A stretch of DNA of 64,000 nt from Anaeramoeba flamelloides. Lineage: Eukaryota; Metamonada; Anaeramoebidae. The position numbers and the translations under genes are program-made. This document shows, in pieces, positions 23,201 through 33,534 of this stretch. Below the pieces are notes generated by a model that made no database searches, had not been told where the DNA came from, and saw only the letters and a list, made by a program, of their open reading frames with translations. The first letter of the stretch is position 1. Every line of letters begins with the position of its first letter. The DNA is taken from contig JANTQA010000012.1 in NCBI GenBank assembly GCA_027625915.1, positions 3,990,501-4,054,500 on the forward strand, written 5' to 3'.

Positions 23201-26200
23201 AAGTCTTCTTGGAAGGATGGAATATCTTTAATTTTATAGATAATATCGATTTCCCAATTTGAGTTAATTTCAAATTTATTAATAATTGTGTTATGATCAC
23301 TAAATAAATTCTTTTTAGTCTTTGATTTATTGAGTTTTAAATTATTAAAATTTGTTAAAAAATAATCCAAATTGTTTGGTTTATTATTAAGAAATATTTT
23401 AAAATTAAATTTTTCAAATAATGTTATATTTTTTTCATTTAAATTAAAGTCGAAACTGATAATTGTTTTATTGCTTTGGTATTTTCTTAAGATATTTATT
23501 ATTTAAAATAATCTTTTTTTTATTTTTTAAAGAAAAGCCATCCTTTAAATTATAATCTTGCCTAAACTATATCTATGACAAAAAAATCTAAATAAAATTT
23601 AGGATTTAACAAAGTGGCATAGAGTGCCGTCAAGTGCCATGTTTTTTTTTTAATTTAAGAAATAAAAGAAAACCTAACGACGCTTTTCTTGAGGTTTTCT
23701 GTTTTATCTGTTAAGTGTTCTAGGTTTTCTTGAGGTTTTCTATTTATTTGTTAAGTGTTCTAGGTTTTTTTGAGGTTTTATTTTTTATATGGAAAATCTA
23801 TTGATTTTCGTTAGGTTTTTTTTACTTTTCGAAATAAACAGAAAATTTATTAAAATTTTCGGTTTATTTCAAAAAGTAAAAAAAACCTAGAACACTTCAC
23901 AGATAAATAGAATACTCAAAAAAACCTAACGAAAATCTATCAAATTTGTAATAAACAGAAAACTCGATAAAAACTTACTACATTTTTTTTTAAATTTATT
24001 TAATAAATTCCGATTTTTCTTCATTCTTTTAAACTCTACTACAACTAACTTCAACAAAAAGATTAAATATTTTTTCCCTTAAAATATAAATATGTGTTTT
24101 GTTTTTTTTTTTTTTCAATTTTAAAATGTGAAGATTATTCTAATTTTAATTAAATAATAATGAAGGATTAAATGTGGTCTGTTTCATTTTTTATCATATA
24201 AAAAAATAGTTAATACATTGAAAATTGAGATAGTATTAAATTATTGGAAATTTTCTTTATTTTAGAAATAATTTAAAAAAATAATTAATCTTTAATTTTT
24301 CTTAATTATTGATTAAATGTTAAAGCACCCGTGTCTGTATAAAAATAAAAACTCAGGAGTTTTACATTTTTTTTTATTTTCACTTTTTTGGAAAATTCTT
24401 TTCCAATGAGGAAAAAAATAAAAACAAATAAAGAAAAAATTCCATTGAAAGATCTCAATGACAAAACAAAAGTTACTTGGAATGGAATAATAAACACTTG
24501 AAATTCCAAGTAAATTAGATCTTGAGACATACATTAAAATTTATTATTTTTCCACACTTATGTTCTTTTATTTTTTTCGATTTATTTTTGTTATGTAATT
24601 GTTTTGGAATTTTTTGTTATTGCAAGGCCTATAGTTGCTAAACACATTCATGTCATTCAATTCAGTTGCTAAAAAAAAAATTGTTCTTTAATTTTTCATT
24701 TATGAACTGTAATTTCTTTTTTTTCTTTTCTTTTTGAAAAAAATACAACTTGCGTTTTGTTGCGTTTGAAAAATTCTTCCATTCGAAAATCTTGCAATGA
24801 TGAATTGTTTCCCATTTTTAACCCCACTTTTTAATTCTCTGAATTTTTGAACCATTTGCTTCGTAACATAGATTACTGTTTTTTCATGCTCGAAAAAAGA
24901 CTTTTAAAAAAATGATTTTTGAAAATCCGGATTTTTTCCTTTTATACTCAAAATACTCCTTTAAAATTATATTTGGAGTTAAATTACAATTTTAAATTTT
25001 GACTATTTTTTATAGGTGATTATAAATGAAAAAGCCATCGCATAAAAAAATAAATAAACATACAAAAAGGTATTCAAACGATAAAGTAGAACCAAAAGTT
25101 TCGAAGTACCATTACATTAATGCATAAAAACGTTTACCTTGTATTTTGTAATATAAGATACAAAAATTTCCCGTTCAAATCAGAAATAATTTTAAAAGTA
25201 AGTGTTGTTTGAATTGAAACGAGAAAAAAAATATCACTTTTAATAGAGAAATGAATGAAATTCAAAATAATTATATTAAGATTATCATCACAGAAATCAA
25301 GGAAATCAAAGAAATCAAAGAAATAACAGAAATCACAGAAATGGACCAACAAAAGCCTGGAAATTAAAATTTATTTTGGTTAAAATTATTCAAAATTCAA
25401 ATTGTAATTTCAATGACTAATATTTTAACATTTTTTTAATTTTTTTCAATAAAAATACCGAAATAAAAAATGTTTTATAAATATTTTTTTTAAATTTTTT
25501 TGATAATATAAGCCTTTTTATACAAATTATAATAGAACTAAATACATATTTCAAAAAAAAAAAAATTATTTGAAAAAAGTATTACAATTTAAAATACAAT
25601 ATGAATCAGAAAATTATTTAAAGATAAAATACCCAGAGTTCACATTTTGATGCTTTTTCGAAAAAAAAACTCAAAATAATTTTTTTTTTGATCCCATGTA
25701 ATCAAATGATTATTTTTTATCTAAATGATTAGTCTCAACTTATTTCTTGTTTAAATTTGGTTTTTCATAGAATCTCCTCATTCTCAAAATTTAATAATTA
25801 ATACATTTTTTTTTTTTAAATTATTAAAAAGAATTAAATATTTCTCAAAAAATAAATATTTGGGTTTTTTCTTCTTAAAATTATAGTTTTAATCATCTTT
25901 TTGTCAATCCTGATATTTTTATGTTTATTCCTGATAAGAAAATTATTATGCTTTGAGATGGAATCAAAATAATCTTTTGTTATTTTAATCGAGTTTTGGT
26001 ACCAAATAAAAAATTCAAAGATTCCTTTGAAGTAAACCAGAATAAAATAATGTTTGTTGTTTTTGAAAAATTATTCTTAAAAGGTACTTTAACAAGTAGA
26101 AAATGTTGATAAAAACTAATTCAATTTTAATCATTTTCATATTATGATTCCAAATTATAAATTTTTGTGATTCTAAATGTTCCAAAAATGGAATCATTTT

Positions 26201-29200
26201 GGAAACTCTGAAAATAATATTAATAGATCAAAAAAAAAATAAATTACTTACGATCTGTCTCTTCTACTTCTATATTTTGGAGATAAGCTTCTGTTTGGTG
26301 ATGGTGTCCTTGACCTGTCGCTTCTATTTCTGTTTGAAGTGGATAATAGTAAAATTATTAAAATGTTTATTTTTGATTTGTTGAATATTTCACAAAATAT
26401 TTTAAAAATATAATAATTACCTATCGTATCGTTGATTGAAACTATTATTTTTATTTTTTGTTTTTTTTTTTAGAAGAATTAAATATTAAAAAATTCAGCA
26501 AGATATTAAAAATTAAAGGAGTAAATTTAGTTGTGAATTATTTTTCAAGACAATTCTCGAAATTTTGAATCTGAAAATTTGTTTAATTTTTTTAAAAATT
26601 TAATTATTTATGGATATTTCCATTTACTTTTTTTTTTCTAAAAAAGATTTTTTTTTTTTTTTTTTTATTTTGAAGGGAGGAAATTAATTTCCTCTTACAG
26701 CCGTTAGGTTTTTTTTTGAATTTGAGAAATAGACAAATAATTTATTAAAATTTTCGGTTTATTTCTCAAATTAAAAAAAACCTAGGCACTTTACGTTAGG
26801 TTTTCCAGAATTCAAAAGAATTGAGCAAAATCTATGATTTTACTCTATTCTTTTAAATTCTGGAAAACCGCCATTAGCTTTTCTTGAGTTTTCTGTTTAT
26901 TAGGAAAATCAATAGATTTTCCTTAGGTTTTTTTGAGGTTTTCTATTTATTTGTGAAGTGTTCTAGGTTTTTTTTACTTTTCGAAATAAACCGAAAATTT
27001 TAATAAATTTTCTGTTTATTTCGAAAAGTAAAAAAAACCTAGAACACTTCACAAATAAATAGAAAACCTCAAAAAAACCTAGAACACTTAACTAATAAAA
27101 CAGAAAACCTCAAGAAAAGATAGGCACTTGACGGCACTCTACGGCACTTTTCATTAGGTTTTTTTTTAATTTTTGAAATAAATTGAAAATTTCTTAAATT
27201 TTCGGTTTATTTCTTAAATTAAAAGGCACTTCCATTAGGTTTTCCAGAATTCAAAAGAATGGAGTAAAATCAAAAGATTTAACTCGATTCCTTTAAATTA
27301 AAAAAAAAAAACTAGACACTCTACGACACTTGACACTACTCTACAACACTTTCCCTAATTTCTAAATTTTTGTTTAGAAATTTTAAAAAAAGAATCATAA
27401 TTTCATTTTCATTAACCAACGACAATATAAATTATGAGTCTTTATTCCAAATAATATCAAAGATATTATTCTTATTATTTTTATTCTTATTAATTTGAAT
27501 TAATTCTTTATTCCAAGTTGTTCGATTTTCTTGATTGAATGGGTAGTCCCCGAAAAAATGATCAATATCTTCATTTATATCTAAATTGAAATATTTTTTG
27601 CATAAATTGCAAAATTTTGTTTTTATTTTATTCTTATCATACACATATGAATATCTATTTAGGTAATTTGTGAAATTTCTTGGTTTTAAGATGGAAGTAG
27701 AACCCTTCCATTTTAAACGATTTTTTTTTTCGTTAGGTTTTTTTTTTATTTCTCAAATCAAAAAAAAAAAAAAAAACTGCCGTTAGCTTTTCATGAATTC
27801 AAAAAAAAATGAGTAAAATCAAGGATTTTACTCTATTCTTTTGTATTTTAAAAAAGTGTCATTCGGTTTTCTTGAGTTTTCTGTTTATTTCAAAAAGTAA
27901 AAAAAACCTAGAACACTTCATAAATAAAATATAAAACCTCAAAAAATCCTAGAACACTTAACAAATAAAACAGTAAACCCCAAGAAAACAGTCGTTAGGT
28001 TTTTTTTATTTCAAAAATGTAAAGAAAATTAAATAACTTTTCAGTTTATTTCTTAAATAAAAAAAAAAAAAATGCACTTGAAGGTACGATTCTTTATTTA
28101 TATTGTTATTATATCTAATAATTTTTAAATATTCTTGGCCTTTCCATTCAGAGCCATTGCTTATTAGAGTTTCTCTAAATTGATTAAGATTTGAATCTAA
28201 TAATTTTAAGTTTTCTATTTCCCAATTAATATTTTCATTATCTTTTTTTGAAAATTTTATATTTTTTGATATGTCTTAGTATACGGGGAAAATGTTTTTT
28301 TTAAAGAATTTGTTTTAATGAATATAGACAGCTAAATTCGATTAGAATATTGTTAAAACCAACCCCGATTCACTATTTGAGTTCGACAAACCCCCATAAT
28401 CTTTTACTTAAAATCGAAAAAAAATAAAAAAATTTTCAACGTTTTCTTATTTTGTAGTTACTAAAATCAAAACCATTTCAAGATCTGTCAATAAGGGTTT
28501 GAGTTTGCTGGTTTTTCTTCCAAAATTTGAATAAATAACGAAAACAATTTTATTTCTTTTTAAAAATTGAAATTTCATTAAAATTTTTTTCTTGAAAAAA
28601 TACAACTCCTGTTTTTTTGTACCGAGTGGAAAACACTCCACCAAAACAAAACAATTTTTAAACCAAAATTGAAATTAAACTCTTCTTTCCATGTGTTGAG
28701 AAAATAGATTGCTCTTTTTTGATCTTTTCTTCAACTAAAAAAAGACAAAATATAATTACTACCAAACATTCAAGCTACAAACAGTTTTATTCCTGATGTG
28801 TATTTGTAATTTTTGAAACCCATTTTGTAATAAATAATCTCAAAAAGTAAATCTCATGAATGAAAATGAGTACCAAATCCCCGATGTCTATTATGGATTT
28901 AATTTTTGAATAAAAAATTTCACTTCAAAAAAATCAATTAAACACGACTTTCCAGTCTTACTCTTCCCTGAATTCCATTTTATACTTTAGAATTCGAAAT
29001 TGAAATGGTTGTTTTCCAAAAAATTATTCCAAAAAAATAAAATACCTTATTTTTATTATTTTTCGAACAATTGTAGTATTTCAAGACATTTAGTTTTTTA
29101 TTACAAATCTATTTTGTATCAATCTCTTATGATCAAAAAACCGAGTATCAAACTTTTTTAACCATTTTAAATTCACCTTTCAATAAGTAACTCTTCATTC

Positions 29201-32200
29201 AATTCCAAATTAATAGATTTTTTAATTGTGTTTCCAAAATAACAAAAAAATGTTTCAGTTTTTTTCTCTTTGAATTTTTTTCTTTATTAGTTTATTGATC
29301 AACAATTCCCATTCAATTTTGAATAATAATATAAGAGAGAATATTATTTTTGGGACCCATTACTGGAAATTAGAAAAAATAAAAAATACCGAAATTGTAG
29401 CAAAAGACATATGTTTAAAGTTAAGAATTTCTAATTTCTTTTTGAGTTTAAATCTTCTTTTATAGATTTGAAATTCTGACTTGGTTGATTAGTGTTTCAG
29501 TTTTATAAATTATTCTTTGTGGGTGTGGATTTATTTTTAAAAAATTTGTTACTTTTTGATTTATCGAAAAATCAATTGCGTTGAAATCTTTTTGGATTAA
29601 ATTAATATTTTACTAATCCATAAAATAATTGACTGATGCATGTTGATTTAAACATTTGTAATTTTATCCCATGAAAATAAAAGTTTTCATTTAACAGAAA
29701 TCTTCTTAAAAAAGTTTTATAAGGGACTAATAACTAATAAAAAAAAAAAAATAGTCTAGTAAATTTAAGAGCAAATTCAAAAAAAAAAATTATAGCAACT
29801 TGAAATTTCAAAAATAGTTTAAAAATTTGATAAGGAAAACATCAAACTTACTTAAAATTCTGTTTCCAGAAGGAATGATTGTTTTTAAAAGTCTGATACA
29901 TTTTTCTCATTTTTGAAAAAGTTCAAATTCTACATATTTCTAAATTGTTTCAAAAAAAAATTGTTTTTGTAGAAAGAAGAAAGAAATCTTATGGCCTGTA
30001 GTAGGAATTCTACAAAAATAAACTTTTAAAATAAAATCACTAAAGTTTTGGAATAACTCAATATAAAAAATATCCAAAATTTCAAAAAAATTATAATAAT
30101 TACTTTAAACTTGATAAAAATATATTTCTTCATTGTAAGAAGATTTTGAATCTATTTTTTCTTTTTGTTTAACAAAAAAAATATGAGAAAAAAAAAAAAA
30201 TCAAATTAAAAATTCTCCCAAAATACACTTTTAAAACCTGTAAAATTCAACCTAAACCCAAAAGGAATACTTATTAAGGGAGTAGTCATTTTTGAAAATA
30301 AAATGAAATCTTGTCAAGATCTTGAAAATTTTTTTTTTTTGTAATTTGTGTTTCGACTTATGAAATGGATGAGTTAGCCTCATTTAAACAATTTATTGAT
30401 TTGAGTCTCTTTTTTGAAATTCAAAATTTGAATGTTTCCAATATAAAACGAAAAAAAGTCACCTATTATTTTGTTTAACAATTAAGTTAATTCTTGAAAA
30501 TGCGAAAACAAATTTTTCGTTTTATATTGGAAAGTATTGATTTAGAAAAAGCTAATTTTTTATTTGGTTTCTTTCTCTTTGATTAATATTTCAATTCAAA
30601 TCTCAGCCAATAAAACTAAATGAAGTATAGGTGATTCAATAAATAAATATTCGGTAGAAGCTTAACTACAGTTTCTCAATTAAATTGAGATTTATTAAGC
30701 AAAAAAATTTTTTTCTTTAAGGTTTTGAAAAAGTTGTTTTCTGGTTTTCAAAAAATGAAAAAAAATTGCAAAAAAATTTTTTAACAAATTGTTTGGTCTT
30801 ATTCACAAGAATCCTAATAACAATTCAATTCATTTTTGGCAGAAAAAAAATGATTTTGAATTTTGAGGATAAAATTAACTAATTCCAAAATATCTTCAAG
30901 AAAATTTTATTTTGAAAAATCGAATTTTGTCTTAATACAAAAACAAAATTTCTCAGTAAAACTTTTAAATGGCCACAAAACTTTGATTATTATAACTCCT
31001 ATTCTTAAAAAAATACAATTATTTTTTAATCTGTTGAATATATCAATTTTTTTGGTTAACCAAAAGTTTTATCTCAAAAAAGAAAAAAAATCTTTATATT
31101 AATATTACTGGTAACAAAGAAATGTTACAGTATAATAATGATCAAAATTGCAATAAACGGGGTAAAAACTAGATAAATTGTGAGAAAAAAAAAGAATTTA
31201 ATAGTTTTCTTTTTCAGAAAAAATGGAAAAAAATAATTGAATCCACTAAACTAATTTTCTTTTATGGCTTTCTTAGTCGATCAGAATTTTTTGACACTTG
31301 GGATCTACAAAATTTGTAAGTAGAGAATACCACCAATAACATATTTTAAAATTTTGCCTTGTTGTCGTAGAAGACTAGTCCCTTAATTTGATTATTTCTA
31401 AATAATAATTAATAATCCAATCTAAATTATTCCAGTGTTTTATTAATAATTCAAAGACTGAAAAGTGTCTGTGAGTTTTACCATTATTATTTCCCAAGTT
31501 TTTATATATTTCCATATAAATAATGCGAATTTCCAACTAATGATTATAATAAAAAAAGATTAATAAATATCATCAAATAACTTGATTAAATAATAAAAAT
31601 TCGTTATTTCGAATCCAAATATTTTTTAAAAAGAATTTGCCTTATCTTTTAAAGTTCAAGAAATTTAATAAATTATTGAAAATAAAATAAAAGATCAATT
31701 TTTTCAGTTTTTGAAAATTATATTAGTGAAAAAAATACCAAAAAATATTTTGAATTGTGAATATTAGGAAAATTGATGTCTAATTTCTTTTATTTTCAAT
31801 CAAATCCTTGTTATAAATAACCAAATTTTTTATAATCCTAGTAATAAACCTACCTAAAGTTGATTAAAGTAGGGTGTCTATAGAATACTCAATTAATTGT
31901 TTGATAGCTAAAGTAGATCTACTTTTTTTGAAAAATAATCGAGTTTTATAGAGGTTTACTCGAGTTTGGAAAATGATAATTTTTATTCTGGGTTTTTGAT
32001 TGATTGAATGGTGTTTTGAAACAAGTGTAATTTCATTAATCAACATTTTAATAAGTGGGGAGTTATAATTTTAAAAATTTGATTCTTGAAAAAAAGGATT
32101 TGATTTTAAATAAAAGGAATTACAAAACAATTTTAATAATTATTAACAATTAAAAATCTTTTCATGTCTTTTTTTCATTTCCAGTATTTTTTTCACTATT

Positions 32201-33424
32201 TTTTTATTTCAAATAATAATGAATAAAAAAATAAATATTCTCAAATAACTGATTTTAATACAATCAGTTCCTTGTTTATACTCTTATTAATATTTGAAAA
32301 AAAAAAAATACCTAATCTTTTAAATTTCAAGAAATTTAATAAATATTTGTGAATAAAATAGATGATCTATTTTTTTCAGATCTTCCAATATTCAATATTT
32401 TGATTTATTTTTCTTGTATTTTGAAAATAAGATTAAAAGTTTCAATGTTGTTTGTTCATAAAAAAATATCAGAAATTACTCAAAGTGATATTTCTTCAAA
32501 AATAAATTTTTTTGGAAATTTTTATTTTTCTAATTTGATCCAAAAATCCAAATAAAAAGGATCTGATCTTTTGACTGAAAATTTCATTGGGTAAAATGAA
32601 TTTTTTTCAAAATGATAACTCATTACTTGAAAGTTGAAAAAGGAGTTTGTTTATTGGGTTTAATGATATCTTTGTGTAAATAAGTACTATTCCCTTTGGG
32701 AAACAAAAAATAAATAAGAGTTACTATTCCCCAAAGAATATTCTTTGGAACGTGTTTTTTTTGTTAACAGGTGTTTGTTTTTTTAAAAAATAATAATTAC
32801 CGTTTTGGTGGAGCACCTGACCATTCAACAGACACACGGCGGTAGTCAACTAAAGTTTTGTCTAATCGGATTTATAAAAAAAAATTAAAAGAACATGGTT
32901 GGGTTTAAATAAAGAAAGAACAAAAGAAATTAAAATAAAAAAAAAAATTCTTTTACTAAATTTTTTGATAGCATACTCGCCATCGTCATGACTAAAATTC
33001 AAACCAAAAAGTAAATTCATTATTTAGTATTTTAATTTTTTATTTGTTAATTTTGGTAGAGGTTAAGAGAACAAAGTTAGGTGGGTTTTGTCAAAGAATC
33101 AAAAAGAAAAAAAAAAAATATTACTTTCGAAATTCAATAAAAGCAAAGCCAGAGGGCCTTTGTTGTTTTGGTGAGAAGGGAATGTCGATTTGAAGAATCT
33201 CTCCACACTCATTAAAAATTTTTCTAAGTGAACGTTTTGAAAAGAGGTTAAGAGAACAAAGTTAGGTTGTTTTGAAAGAAAAAAAATTAAAAAATCAAAT
33301 GAACAAATAAAAAAGGTCTTGAGGAAAAAAGAAGATTCAAGGCCTACTTCAAGTCATATACTGTTGTATTAAAAGACAAATTTCCAACCCAAATTGTATT
33401 TCTTTTGTTTCCTGATCGAGACAT
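20292..33424 (-). CDS. SR-family splicing factor, RRM plus RS domain, six exons
   Basis: Minus-strand exons: 33424-33348, 33223-33125, 32991-32957, 32861-32801, 26329-26252 and 20874-20292. All junctions are GT-AG with matching phases and the sum is 933 bases (310 codons plus stop). The start MSRSGNKRNT leads into RNP2 IWVGNL (11-16), then TVYDLKKIFNECGEI, RNP1 SGFAFIEF (50-57) and VSVEWSG, a canonical RNA recognition motif at 10-85. From about residue 90 an arginine/serine domain follows, with RSRTPSPNRS in exon 5 and long RDRSRERD repeats in exon 6, then a charged SPKE-rich tail. SR proteins bind exonic enhancers and recruit the spliceosome in the nucleus. The first three introns are 94-133 bases; the last two are about 6.5 and 5.4 kb and full of mobile DNA. 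Exon 5 is 78 bases and could be skipped in frame. Nearest human type (SRSF2, 3, 7 or 10) is unresolved. Confidence 0.85.
21303..21494. repeat. Palindromic cassette cluster 2
   Basis: Order on the plus strand: CATTAGCTTTT, hairpin M1 (21321-21379, CCAGAATTCAAAAGAAT...ATTCTTTTAAATTCTGG), CGTTAGG, hairpin M2 (TTTAATTTGATAAATAAAAA...TTTTTATTTCAAAAATTAAA), then tandem words GCACTCTACG ACACTTGACG GCACTCAC. It splits the 3' end of LINE copy L4 at the same position as cluster 6 splits L5. Confidence 0.85.
21675..21888. repeat. Palindromic cassette cluster 3
   Basis: Order: ACGTAGTTAGG, hairpin M2 (TTTAATTTAAGAAAGAAACT...GTTTATTTCTTGAATTAAAA), a CCAGAATTTAAAATAATTT...ATTCTTTTGAATTCTGG hairpin M1, CGTTAGG, CCTAGG, CACTTGACGACACGAC. 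In LINE sense its edge is GTCGTGTCGTCAAGTGC, identical to the edge of cluster 4. It separates DHFLWG from AYEEK in copy L4. Confidence 0.85.
22060..22416. repeat. Palindromic cassette cluster 4
   Basis: Order: GTCGTTAGG, M1 hairpin, CGCCGTTAG, M2 hairpin, GCGCCGTTAGG, M4 hairpin (TTCTTGAGTTTTCTG...CAGAAAACCTCAAGAA), CGCCGTTAGG, a second M1 hairpin, CCTAGG, then CACTTGACTGCACTTGACG ACACGAC. It interrupts LINE coding sequence between TTTAAATATTTTTT and TGTTTGAAATTGC (plus strand); the intact equivalent is in copy L6. Confidence 0.87.
23613..24060. repeat. Palindromic cassette cluster 5
   Basis: It begins with AGAGTGCCGTCAAGTGCC and holds several direct half-modules of CTTGAGGTTTTCTGTTTTATC...GTTCTAGG, then hairpin M3 (ACTTTTCGAAATAAACAGAA...TTTCGGTTTATTTCAAAAAGT, about 23820-23880) and the mirrored AGAACACTTCACAG...CCTAACG. 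The right end decays after about 23970. It lies directly at the 5' end of LINE copy L4. Confidence 0.78.
25283..25346. repeat. 9-base tandem repeat (GAAATCAAA)n
   Basis: About six consecutive units of GAAATCAAR with the last ones drifting to GAAATAACA and GAAATCACA. A 38-codon plus-strand frame (25251-25367) crosses it, but this lies inside the SR gene intron on the opposite strand and is probably not a gene. Confidence 0.65.
26699..27352. repeat. Palindromic cassette cluster 6 (largest in LINE L5)
   Basis: Modules in order: CCGTTAGG, M2-type hairpin, CCTAGGCACTTTACGTTAGG, M1 hairpin, CGCCATTAG, an M4 left half, a short hairpin GGAAAATCAATAGATTTTCC, then a long palindrome at 26926-27079 (M4 half, CTAGG, M3 hairpin core, mirrored halves), AGGCACTTGACGGCACTCTACGGCACTT, another M2, a degenerate M1, and tandem ACTCTACGACACTTGACACTACTCTACAACACTT split into ten-base words. 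It splits the last codons of LINE copy L5 from its 3' terminus (TAAGAGGAAATTAATTTC). Confidence 0.88.
26926..27079. repeat. 75-base-arm near-perfect palindrome
   Basis: The left arm (26926-27000) begins GGTTTTTTTGAGGTTTTC and ends CCGAAAATTT; the right arm (27005-27079) is almost its exact complement and ends GAAAACCTCAAAAAAACC. The loop is only about 4 bases. It can fold as a cruciform or a very stable RNA hairpin. Confidence 0.9.
27731..28088. repeat. Palindromic cassette cluster 7
   Basis: CGTTAGG, a shortened M2, GCCGTTAG, an M1 hairpin (CATGAATTCAAAAAAAA...TTCTTTTGTATTT, degenerate), an M4/M3 half-palindrome series with AGAACACTTCATAAAT and AGAACACTTAACAAAT, GTCGTTAGG, M2, then GCACTTGAAGGTAC. 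It occupies the same LINE position as cluster 4 does in L4, but with different modules. Confidence 0.82.
28261..29439. other. Unknown insertion within LINE L5
   Basis: This 1.2 kb separates two LINE blocks that are adjacent in other copies. On the minus strand 28447-28650 is open and reads somewhat like protein (VECFPLGTKKQELYFFKKK) but matches nothing I know. No matching terminal repeats found (left edge TTAGTATACGGGG, right edge near ACCGAAATTGTAGC). Confidence 0.35.
30435..30533. mobile_element. Small foldback element, 99 bases
   Basis: Perfect 21-base terminal inverted repeats: TTTCCAATATAAAACGAAAA... and ...TTTTCGTTTTATATTGGAAA. The loop is about 57 bases. A minimal MITE-like insertion in the SR gene intron. 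Confidence 0.75.
31858..32092 (-). repeat. Dispersed repeat J, copy 2
   Basis: Inverted relative to 4693-4925 and clearly related (ACACCATTCAATCAA, AAACTCGATTATTTTTC, AAAAGTAGATCTAC). The 60-codon frame here is not conserved in copy 1, so I do not treat it as a gene. Confidence 0.6.
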
Positions 33425-33534
33425 TATGAATCAAAGAAAAACCAATAAAAAAAAAAAAGAGCAAAAAATAAATAGTGGGGGTTATCTTGAAAATTAAGTA
33501 TTATTTGATCGAAATAAAATTTCAAGACACACTT

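Larger units (their letters stand above)
21495..23612 (-). mobile_element. LINE copy L4, interrupted by clusters
   Basis: Minus-strand non-LTR retrotransposon. From its 5' side (23610) it holds the end of the endonuclease domain (NLDYFLTNFNN, then SDHNTI, the conserved Ser-Asp-His of APE-type endonucleases). A deletion junction leads straight into reverse transcriptase (RRLSPILFAFISHFLL, catalytic IYADDLIL), the thumb region (ILSQLYSGLEIFDL, RLIYKTEAKIDLARL) and the C-terminal CDFC...DLDHFLW motif. It has several stops and frame changes, so it is dead. Clusters 3 and 4 lie inside it; cluster 2 sits before its last codons and cluster 5 abuts its 5' end. Confidence 0.82.
20875..26251 (-). other. 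Giant intron 5 of SR gene
   Basis: Starts GTAAGT at 26251 and ends TTTAG at 20875, so about 5.4 kb. It contains LINE copy L4, palindromic clusters 2-5 and a small 9-base tandem repeat at about 25290-25345. All LINE pieces are in the gene's own (minus) orientation. Confidence 0.8.
27353..29600 (-). mobile_element. LINE copy L5 in two blocks
   Basis: Minus strand. Block 29600-29440 encodes FNAIDFSINQKVTNFLKIN and IIYKTETLI, matching the thumb/connection region of L4. Block 28260-28090 encodes INWEIENLKLLDSN. Block 27720-27353 encodes the C-terminal CNLCKKYF...DIDHFF region and the tail. Cluster 7 (27731-28088) and a 1.2 kb insertion of unknown nature (28261-29439) interrupt it. Its 3' end beyond cluster 6 is at about 26660-26698, with the palindrome GAGGAAATTAATTTCCTC and an A-tail. 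Dead by many breaks. Confidence 0.75.
26330..32800 (-). other. Giant intron 4 of SR gene
   Basis: It starts GTAATTATT at 32800 and ends AAACAG at 26330, about 6.5 kb. It contains LINE copy L5 in two blocks, palindromic clusters 6 and 7, a 99-base foldback (30435), repeat J copy 2 and long stretches without recognised content (about 29600-30430, 30540-31860, 32095-32800). Confidence 0.8.

Noticed and set aside
21303-28088. CRISPR-like array
   Set aside because: Repeats are palindromic modules of several kinds with no regular spacers, inside eukaryotic introns and LINE sequence.
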